DNA of 64,000 nt from NCBI GenBank assembly GCA_910589025.1, contig CAJURM010000016.1, positions 1 to 64,000 of the forward strand, written 5' to 3'. This DNA is from an uncultured Odoribacter sp. GTDB taxonomy: Bacteria; Bacteroidota; Bacteroidia; Bacteroidales; Marinifilaceae. Under the pieces are notes generated by a model that did not search any database, was not told the DNA's origin, and was given only the letters and a program-made list of their open reading frames with translations. Below are positions 54,196 to 63,000 of this stretch, in pieces. A program made the translations under genes and the position numbers. Position 1 is the stretch's first letter; each line of letters opens with the position of its first letter.

Positions 54196-54279
54196 TGAAA
54201 AAGTGAAAGAGTGGAAATGTTGAAAGGGATGAAGAGTAATGCTCTTTTCCACTCTTTCACTTTTTCAACATTTCCACTC
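54196..54279. repeat. Palindromic intergenic repeat, copy 2, with two exclusive stems
   Basis: Bases 54196-54216 are the perfect reverse complement of 54247-54267 (21 bp). Bases 54209-54225 are the perfect complement of 54263-54279 (17 bp). The two stems share bases and cannot form together. The loop of the first carries a small AAGAG/CTCTT hairpin. It lies between hemD and rnpA and resembles the element at 29694. Confidence 0.8.
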
Positions 54280-54281
54280 TC

Positions 54282-55046
54282 TTATATTTTGATTTTGTTC
54301 TCTTTGTTGTATTTTTTGATAAACTCTTCTATGGCCATCGTCATGGAAGGACATTTGGCTGTCGGAGCCTGGATGTCGAGCCGGAGTCCGGCTTCTTCAA
54401 CGGCTTCGGCTGTCGTTCCGCCGAAAGCTGCGATAATGGTGGTATCCTGAACGAATCCGGGAAAATTCTGAAACAGGGATTTTATGCCCGACGGGGTATA
54501 AAAAGCCAGGATGTCATACTCTTTCAGGTTTTTGATGTCGCTCAGGTCGCTGGAGACCGTTTTGTATAAAATGGCTTTCGTGTATTTCAAGTGTAGCTGG
54601 TCCAGTAGTCCCGGAATATTTTCCTTGTGAATATCAGACAGGGGTACGAGGAAATTTTCCGTTTTGTGTTTCAGCAGGATTTTGGTCATATCGTCCACTT
54701 TTTTATCGCCATAGAAGATTTTTCTTTTGCGGTAAACGATATATTTTTGGAGATAAAATGCTGTGGCTTCCGAAATGCAAAAATATTTCATTGTATCCGG
54801 AACCGTCACCCGCATTTCACCACAGATTCTAAAAAAGTGGTCGATTGCAGTCCGACTTGTGAAAATAATGGCTGAGTGATCCAGAATATTAATGCGTTCC
54901 TGACGGAATTCCTTTGCCGTAACTCCCTCGACCTTGATGAAAGGCCGGAATTCTAATTTCAGATTGTATTTTTCAGCTAAATCAAAATAGGGAGATTTTT
55001 CGGTGGTCGGTTTGGGTTGCGATACGAGTACCTTTCTTATTTTCAA
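54282..55046 (-). CDS. hemD: Uroporphyrinogen-III synthase-like protein
   Basis: A 254-aa protein of the HemD fold: KVLVSQPKPTTEKSPYFDLA at the start, IIFTSRTAIDHFF in domain 1, and YDILAFYTPSGIKSLF with IAAFGGTTAEAVEEAGL in domain 2. HemD is poorly conserved, so assignment rests on overall pattern and synteny with DUF4271 and rnpA. It starts 33 bp after the DUF4271 gene. Confidence 0.85.
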   Translation of the reverse strand: MKIRKVLVSQPKPTTEKSPYFDLAEKYNLKLEFRPFIKVEGVTAKEFRQERINILDHSAIIFTSRTAIDHFFRICGEMRVTVPDTMKYFCISEATAFYLQKYIVYRKRKIFYGDKKVDDMTKILLKHKTENFLVPLSDIHKENIPGLLDQLHLKYTKAILYKTVSSDLSDIKNLKEYDILAFYTPSGIKSLFQNFPGFVQDTTIIAAFGGTTAEAVEEAGLRLDIQAPTAKCPSMTMAIEEFIKKYNKENKIKI

Positions 55047-55079
55047 AGCTGCAAGTTTTAATATTACTACTCTTTCTCG

Positions 55080-55838
55080 TTACACCAAGAGTCTGTATAA
55101 CACAAGCCAAGGTATAACTTCGAGGGCACAAAGGTACAAAATCATATAGAATATCGGAACTTTATAAGCGAATAATATTCCCACCCACCGCGCGAATTTA
55201 ACAAGATAAAACAAAATTAAACACATTACGGTGATTCTTATCATCAGTGGTATGGCAAACTCTTTGACAAAGAAAGTGGCTAATACAAAGGGAGATACTA
55301 TTAGTCCGCCCACGATATGATAGGCCCAGAGGTTGATGATACTTTCTTCTCCGGCGGCCCGTGTGTTAAATGTCCAGCTGCATAACCGTAGGATGCATAT
55401 CAGAAGAAGGTGCCAACCGGTGAGGTAGCCTAATGTGTAGAGAATCTGATGAGGGTCGAAATCCTGGCGGGTCAGATACGTGAAAGCGATGGATAAGATT
55501 GAAAAAGAGAGAAATAGCGAGAGGAAATAATATACCAGATTCTGAGTAATACCTTCATTAAGAACGATTTCATATTTTTTCTTTTTTGCGACGACGTTCA
55601 TCAAAAGGGAAAACAGATTTTTTCCTCTGAGCCGGATAACGGCAAAGATAATCAGAAAGATAATGGTATAAATCAGACTTCCTGCCAGATTTTCGGGTTT
55701 GTGCAGGAGAATCCGCGGGGCAAAATCTCTTAGCGGTACGATAATAACCGTATCTTCCGGTGGTATCAGCCCGGAAGTGGCGGCAGTGTCCCCGGAAGAG
55801 GTGTTATAAAGAGAATATGTTATACTTGTATTTTGCAT
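55080..55838 (-). CDS. DUF4271 membrane protein
   Basis: A 252-aa protein with about six to seven membrane helices over residues 55-250. The DUF4271 family is conserved in Bacteroidetes beside hemD. Function unknown. ATG 55838 is one start option and ATG 55856 another; both overlap the end of the PorP/SprF gene. Confidence 0.82.
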   Translation of the reverse strand: MQNTSITYSLYNTSSGDTAATSGLIPPEDTVIIVPLRDFAPRILLHKPENLAGSLIYTIIFLIIFAVIRLRGKNLFSLLMNVVAKKKKYEIVLNEGITQNLVYYFLSLFLSFSILSIAFTYLTRQDFDPHQILYTLGYLTGWHLLLICILRLCSWTFNTRAAGEESIINLWAYHIVGGLIVSPFVLATFFVKEFAIPLMIRITVMCLILFYLVKFARWVGILFAYKVPIFYMILYLCALEVIPWLVLYRLLV

Positions 55839-56868
55839 TAAACCGGTACACGACATTGATACTTATTTCGTGGGAACCTTCCGTCGTTTTTATCAGGTTT
55901 CCCATAGACATGTCATACGTATAAGCAATGCGGTATTGTAGCCTTTTATTGTCGGAATTCAGTTTCAGCCCGAGTTTGAAAATCATGGCTTTGTAGTTCT
56001 GGTCCGAATTGTTCAGCAGTTGCGAGCTGTACCACACTCCTCCGAAAATCGGATCAGTAACCAGGTCTGCCCCAACCAGCACATTGTTGAAAGAAGAGGA
56101 AGAGAGCAGTTTGTCTCCGATGTTTTCGAAAAGAAGCCCCGGACATACATACATCCAGCTTTTCTTGTCCAGACTATACTTGTTGGTGCGGACAAAACCG
56201 TTCCATTGCAGGCTGAATTTCATCGGTATCCTGGGTTTATCTTCCAGGAAGTTGTTTTTGGGGCGTGTGAAATGATTCAAAGAGAAACCGACATAGTTCT
56301 GCATAAATTCGGTGTAGTTTCGTTCCCAGGGAATAAAAGCCATGGCACCGAAACTGAAATCCCAGAAGTTTTGTTTTTGTTTGATGCCAACCAAGTCGGG
56401 TTGTTGGTAGATGTTCCCGTAAATGGGATCCAACTGCCCGGAAAAGATGTATTTGTTGAAATTCAGCTTTTCGTTGTTGTAGCTTCCCCTCACACCCAAT
56501 TGGAAATACGATCCTTTTTCTTTGCTAAAATAGCCTCTCCACGAATAGGAAAGTCCGATGGTCGTCGATTTGATGAATCCCCCGCCTTCGTCGCTGTTTA
56601 CGAAATAGAGGCCGACACCGTAATTGTTGTAGGTCTTCAGGTCACTGGAAAAAAAGATGGTAGAAAAATTCCCGTCAAATTTAGGCCATAGTTTTCTGTA
56701 AGTCAGTACCGAGTTTAACTCTCCCTCATTAATCCCTGCAAAGGCCGGATTATAGTATGTACGGTTTTCCCAAAACTGGGAAAAATTATAATCCTGTGCC
56801 ACCATTGTCCGGAGACAGAATATCATGCCGCAACCAATCAAAATCCCTTTTCTAAAAATCGAAGACAT
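55804..56868 (-). CDS. PorP/SprF family outer-membrane protein
   Basis: A 354-aa protein starting at ATG 56868; the frame runs to 57072 only as an overlap of the divergent gene. It has a signal peptide (LIGCGMIFCLRTMVAQ), then the family start DYNFSQFWENRTYYNPAFAG and aromatic-rich beta strands ending VVYRF. PorP/SprF proteins anchor or help secrete large type IX substrates. The giant protein divergently encoded from 57001 is the likely partner. Confidence 0.92.
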   Translation of the reverse strand: MSSIFRKGILIGCGMIFCLRTMVAQDYNFSQFWENRTYYNPAFAGINEGELNSVLTYRKLWPKFDGNFSTIFFSSDLKTYNNYGVGLYFVNSDEGGGFIKSTTIGLSYSWRGYFSKEKGSYFQLGVRGSYNNEKLNFNKYIFSGQLDPIYGNIYQQPDLVGIKQKQNFWDFSFGAMAFIPWERNYTEFMQNYVGFSLNHFTRPKNNFLEDKPRIPMKFSLQWNGFVRTNKYSLDKKSWMYVCPGLLFENIGDKLLSSSSFNNVLVGADLVTDPIFGGVWYSSQLLNNSDQNYKAMIFKLGLKLNSDNKRLQYRIAYTYDMSMGNLIKTTEGSHEISINVVYRFNAKYKYNIFSL

Positions 56869-56958
56869 TCTTATCCACATTAAATCCGATGCAATAATAA
56901 AAAAAAATGAGGAATTATTAACAAGTTTTTGACAAAAGTCTATATTTTTACAAGATTT

Positions 56959-56966
56959 TAAATTTG
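56959..56966 (+). promoter_or_regulatory. Candidate -7 box for the giant gene
   Basis: TAAATTTG matches TAnnTTTG, 34 bp before the ATG at 57001. The nearest TTTG (56928-56931) is 27 bp away, longer than usual. Confidence 0.4.
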
Positions 56967-57000
56967 AATAAGTGTGCTTAGTTAAATTTATAGTGAAGAT

Positions 57001-60000
57001 ATGAAAAAGTTTGTACGGGTATCGGTGATCGGAGTATTGTTTTTGTTGGCAGCGGGAAAGATGTATGCGCAAAGTAGTGTGACAATAAACCCGATGGACG
57101 GGTCTTTTCAGGATTCCACTACATTTGTGAATCTGAACTATATAACCTCTTCATCTTCGAATGAGTATCCGATTACATTGAAATTTGCGGGGATAAGCGG
57201 CAGCTATAATGAAGTACAGGTAAATTGGGGGGATGGGAACGAGAGTCCCAGGAAAACGGTGGAAGCTGCGACCTCGACTCCGGTTTCTTATACATATAAG
57301 AAAGAAGGTTGTTTCCCCGTACAGATGTATTTTTTCCCGGGTTCGGCCGGGAAAGATGCTGACACGCTTTATGCCTGGGCGTTGAATACGGATTTGTCCC
57401 TTTCGTATGTAGTGGAACCCGTTGGGAATGATAAGTCACACGGCTGTCTGTCTTATGGGGCTGACACCTTGTTACTTCGTTTTGTGTCACATACGAATCC
57501 TCCTTTGACCCAATATTCTATCAACATTGATTGCAGTACACCCATGATTCACTCTGAAGGAGATGTCGGAGGAACGCTTCCTGTGGTCTCTCCGGCTGAG
57601 ATTGATTTGGAAAATAATTGGGTACACGCCTGTTGGGCGAACAAAGAACCTGGAAAACGGGATTCGATCTGGTTGATTTTTACTGAAGCGACTGGTGTGG
57701 AAGGGGCTGAAATTAAGGTGAATATGACTTGCTATTATACGGATGATAAGGGGAAACCGGATTATTTAGAGAAAAAATGCCATCAAACGGAATCCGTCTA
57801 TCTTTTTGACAAACCTGATTTACGGCAGATTTTCAGGAGAGATCAGCTCTCCCCGTTCCCCGATACGTTGCATGCGCTTCCTGTGGATGAGCAAAATTTC
57901 AATGTCTGTGCTCCTGGCGGCCCGAATGAATTCGGATTTTATGGGGATTGGTTTTCCAAGTATCAGACCTTTGTTTTGTCCAAGCCCTCGCCCAAACCGG
58001 AGGACAGGAGTATTTTTAAAGTGCAGTGTTACTATACGGACGACTCTGTATGGTCAGATAATGTAACTCCTTCCGGGGTCAAATGGGAGGATGTGTCTGG
58101 AAATTCGGAATATTTTAATGACACGACTCTGACATTCAATCGGGCCGGTTTTTATATGGTTCGGTGGGAGATTCACAATCAGTGTGACGAAGCACATCCC
58201 GACACGCTATGGACCTCTTTGGTTCGCAAAGACAATTCGGAGGAGTATTACGATGACAAATTCCGTTATATTCAAGTATATGAAAACCAGGAAGCCAGTT
58301 TGGATTATATGGGAGACAGCGTTTTTTGTCTAAATGTGAAAGATTCTGTTATATTGGTAGACCGAAACCGTCGGAAATTTTATGATGTGCCGCCTGATTA
58401 TTCATTAAAGATTGTTGATATGGATTCCCGGGTGGTAATTGAAGAACGAAGTGTGGAATTGGCCGAGACGAAAATTTATAGGGATGGGAATGTATTGAAT
58501 ACCGGAGCGGATGCAGGGAATTTCTCTAACGTAGAACGTAAGGGATGCGACTCGACAACAATTACTCTCCGTTTTGATGCATTGGGTCCCGGCAATTATG
58601 AGGTGACGTGGGAACGGAAAGGAAAACATTGCGAGGAGGGACGGACAAAAGTGTTTGAGTTCCATGTCGGTGACAAACCGGTAATCCGGGATACGATAGG
58701 AGTTCATTGTTTTAATGACGGAATGACATTGATAGATGGCAAATTATTTCATTGCGGACCGTATAGCTTTAAAGTGCCCGATTTGAGTAATGCTTTTGAG
58801 GCTCACAACCGCGAGATTGATTCTGTGCGTTATCAGTTTGTCAAAGGGTCAAGGGATTCGGTATTGACCTATAAAGGGGAAGTGCCGGAAGTATCCTATT
58901 TATTTGACAGTACGGAAACCAATTACATTTTAGTCAACATATACAACGGCTGCGGAGTCAGCAATACGGATTCCGTTGGTTTTTATACGCCTGCCAAGCC
59001 GGATGGTTTGTCGATATGGAGGGATTCTGTCGAGGTTGCAGGAACGGATACGCTTTGTCTAAATGCAGAATATAAATATTATCTGCATGGAGTGTTGCCT
59101 AAAAATTATGAAGATTCCGTATTTTTTAACGGAAGTGTAGACATTAACGGGGCATCTATCGTGGGAGGTTCGATAGGTTACTCGAAATTAAGAAAGCGAA
59201 ATGAGAATTACGGATTAGTCAAGTATACGGCTAAAGGGGAGTATACGGAAAAGTATAAGGTTATTAATAAAGATTTTCCGGATTGTTCTTCCAGTTTTCA
59301 GGAAAAGGTCGTAGTAGTGGATGCTCCGGATTCGGTATGGTCTATTTATAGGGATAGTGTATTGTATTGTACATCTGTAGATACCTTGGATACGCAAGTG
59401 TTGTTTGAAAAAGATGATCCGAAATTTAAGAGAGCAACATGGGATTGGAAAGGAGAAATTGCAAAAGAGGGGAGATTCCCGAAACTCTTATTCCGGGATG
59501 GAAAAAATGATACGTTGTATGTAAGTACGATTCAGTCGGTAAGTTGTTATTATCGTGATACGATTGTGTTTAAACCACAAATATTGCCTCAATTTAATCT
59601 TAATTCGATAGAGGAAGTGTGTGTACCGGATACATTGGATAAAGATAAACTTAAGAACTTTGCCAATACGGAGCATTGGGATTGGAAAACTATGACATGG
59701 AGGGTTTATAAAAATGTCCAAAAATCCGATAGTTTGATTTGTACCAAAAGTAATCCTAATAAGAATAAAATCATATTGACCGAACAATCGGCAGATTCTA
59801 TCGGGTTGATCTATTGGATGCAGAATGATTTTTCTCCAAAGTATCCAGATTTCAAAGGGAATGATAATTGTGTATCTATGGATACGTTACCGGTAAAGGT
59901 GTATAAACCCCGTTTGAAAATTCTGAAAAAGGATACGCTGACCGACGGAGACAATGGTGTATATGATTTTGCAGAGATTCATACCCACTATGTGGATACA

Positions 60001-63000
60001 AAAGATTTGAGTAAAGACCCCTTAAAATGGACTGTGGGTTGGAATGATAGCGATGGACACTTTGACGGCAATACACCGCCGAAGTATACTTTGGGAGAAA
60101 AGGATAAAAAATTAGATTCCCTGCAGTTTGTTTTGACCGGAAGTACGAATTGCGGAGTTCCGATAAGCGACACGCTAATTGTTTATTTCCCTCGCATTTT
60201 CATAAATGCCCACGAGGACACAATTTGTTCCACTACTACCGATTATGCGTTGTGGGGACCGGGGAAAACAACCGGATTGTTTGTTGATACAGAGAAGTTG
60301 GAGTGGGAAATTCTTAAAGATGCTTCCGGCGGAACGTTATCTCCACTAAAGGGTACTGAGGCTAAATATACACCGGGCACCTCTCCGATAGACAGAAAAG
60401 ATACTGTAAAAATCAAAGTCACGGGAATTTCCACCGTGGCTGGAGGGGGAAAATCCGATACCGTTTTGTTATGGATAAATCCCGCTCCTTCTTATACGAA
60501 ATTAGTGGCAGGCGATACGTTGATAACCATCAATCAGGAAATCAATATTGGTAAGATCAAGGCTCTGAAATATCAAAATGTCAGTGGAGTAAAAGTAAAA
60601 AAAGTTGACGGATGGGCAATGATTGACGGAGATAGCCTGATCAAATCGACCATCGATCCTGCTACAGCCACTGAAAACAATAAGTTTACAGCAGATATTA
60701 TCTTGAAAGCCTTACCGGGATGTGAAGATATGGAAATCGCAGGTTTGCCGATGATGGATTTGGTCTATCCGAAGGCTGCCCCGAAATACAATCCGTTAGA
60801 AATATGTGCAAAAGATAAGTATGGTCTGGATTCGTTATTCACTTTCGAGAAAGATAAAAAAGACCGTTTTACAAAGTTGGCCTGGAATAAAAAAGGCGGT
60901 GGTTCATGGGAAATCATCGGGAAAGACACGGTTGCTTATATTGCAGGAGAAAAAGGTGATTTTAATGCAGACAAAATCGAACTGACACTACAAAAGCAAT
61001 ATATTGCTTACGATAGTACGGCAATACAAACGTATGGTCAGACAACCCGTACCCTATCGGTAAGAGTATATGAAGAACCGTTCATCGGATTCAGGAACAA
61101 CAACAACAGGGATACGTTGTGTAAGGAGGAGAATACGATTGAAATAACAAGAGGAGTAGCGCAGCCGGGAGCAACAGAATGGGTCTTGGTTCAGCAGGCG
61201 TATTATGTCGATTCTTTGCGTTTCAACGGACAAAAACTCCCGGATAATAATGAATACACATTCAGAGGAAAGAAGGGGGAGAAAGATACGGTATTCATTA
61301 CGGTAAACCTGGGAAGATGTACGAATTGGGATACACTTGTCCGCAAGATTTATTTATACCGGATGAATGATGTTTTGTCTTCCGATTCGTTACAAAACAC
61401 GTATAAAATTTGTGAAAGAGGAAGTGTTGAAATAGAATATACGGGAACGCTTACTTCGCCCTATCATTGGGAATGGAATAAAAATAATGTCAAGACCGGA
61501 ATTTTGGATTCACTCGGTAAAGGATTGAAGCCTGTTTATAGCGATACATCCGGTATAAACGGACAGATAGAGCTGCATACCACACCTCATCCCGGATGTG
61601 ATGACGAGTATGTGTTTACCAACATTGAAATTACAAAGAAACCGTGGTTGAATCTGGCAAACAAATCTGTTTGTAAGACCGAGGGCAATGACCTGGATGT
61701 GCCGATTGCTTTTGTTTCAGGAAATTCGTGGAGTGATGCTGATTCCATTACTTGGTATAGGAAAGGATCAACAACCCCATTGGGGAAAACGAGTAAGCCT
61801 GGCGACCTGCGCTTTTCGTATGAATTGACCACTGTGGATATGGTTGTCGATACATTCCATCTGGTAGCTGCCCTTTGGCCTAAAACGCCTTGCGATAAAT
61901 CACCGACTTACGATACGATAAAAATTGCACTGAGCGGACAGCCGGAAATCACCTTGCCGGCTGATTCTCCGGCCATGTGTCAGGGGGATACGCTGGATTT
62001 GCTGAAAAAATCGGGCGTGACGATAAAGAATGCGGCGGCAATTGAATGGACGGTGGTTAATTGGGGTGCGGTTGTTGCGGATACATTGTATGTTCCGGGA
62101 GAAAAGAATGGTTCTGCCTCTTTGAAAATAACGGCAAAAGGGTTTGAGGGATGTTCTGAAGATGCGGAAACCATGACGATACAGGTGCGTAAAGCTCCTC
62201 TGCCTGATATTCTGGTCAATACGACTCCGGTCTGTCAGAAAGGAGAAATAGCATTGAAGGCGAAAGAACAACCGGACGTAACGGTAGTATCTTATCAGTG
62301 GAATGTGGGAAATAAATCCTATTCTACGGCAGCCATTACTCACGCCTTTGATGCTGCCGGAGAGATGGATGTTTATCTGCAAGAAACTTATTCTTATCCG
62401 GGAACGACTGACCAGTGTGTACGGGATGTGACGGAGTCCCTTACCGTTCATCCCAAACCGACAGCCGATTTTGAAGATGTAGGACAGGTGGCGATAGGTT
62501 CTATCGTGACCATCCACAACCTGTCTACGCCGGCAGATTTGACGAATTTCAGATGGGATGTACAAGGACGGCTGAATCCAATTACAGACAAGGATTTGAA
62601 ACTTGGTTTCAATGTGGCAGCACCTGTCGAAATCAAACTGACTGTTACAACAGATAAAGGTTGTACTGATTCAAAAACAGACACGGTTGAAGTGGTGGAA
62701 CCTCCCATACCGGATTTTGGCGTAGATATGAATCTTTGCGCGGACACGGCAAGATTTACATTGGCAGGAAGTCTGAATGGTGCTACTGTATGGTGGGATT
62801 GGGGAACAGGTCAGGGATTTGAGCAGGATGTGCGTATTGACAGGACGCAGCCGATAAAAAAGACATATTATGTGGGTTATCAGGATACGACCTATTGGGT
62901 AACGCTCGAATTGAGAAACGCTGCGGATACGGTTCAGAAGAAATTGCCTGTCCGTTTCGTTTCCCGTTTGGATGCGTCGTTTGAAATTTTGCCGGAAAAG

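Noticed and set aside
56869..57072. N-terminal extension of the PorP/SprF gene
   Set aside because: It overlaps the signal-peptide region of the divergent giant gene and gives no signal peptide; ATG 56868 gives a proper one.
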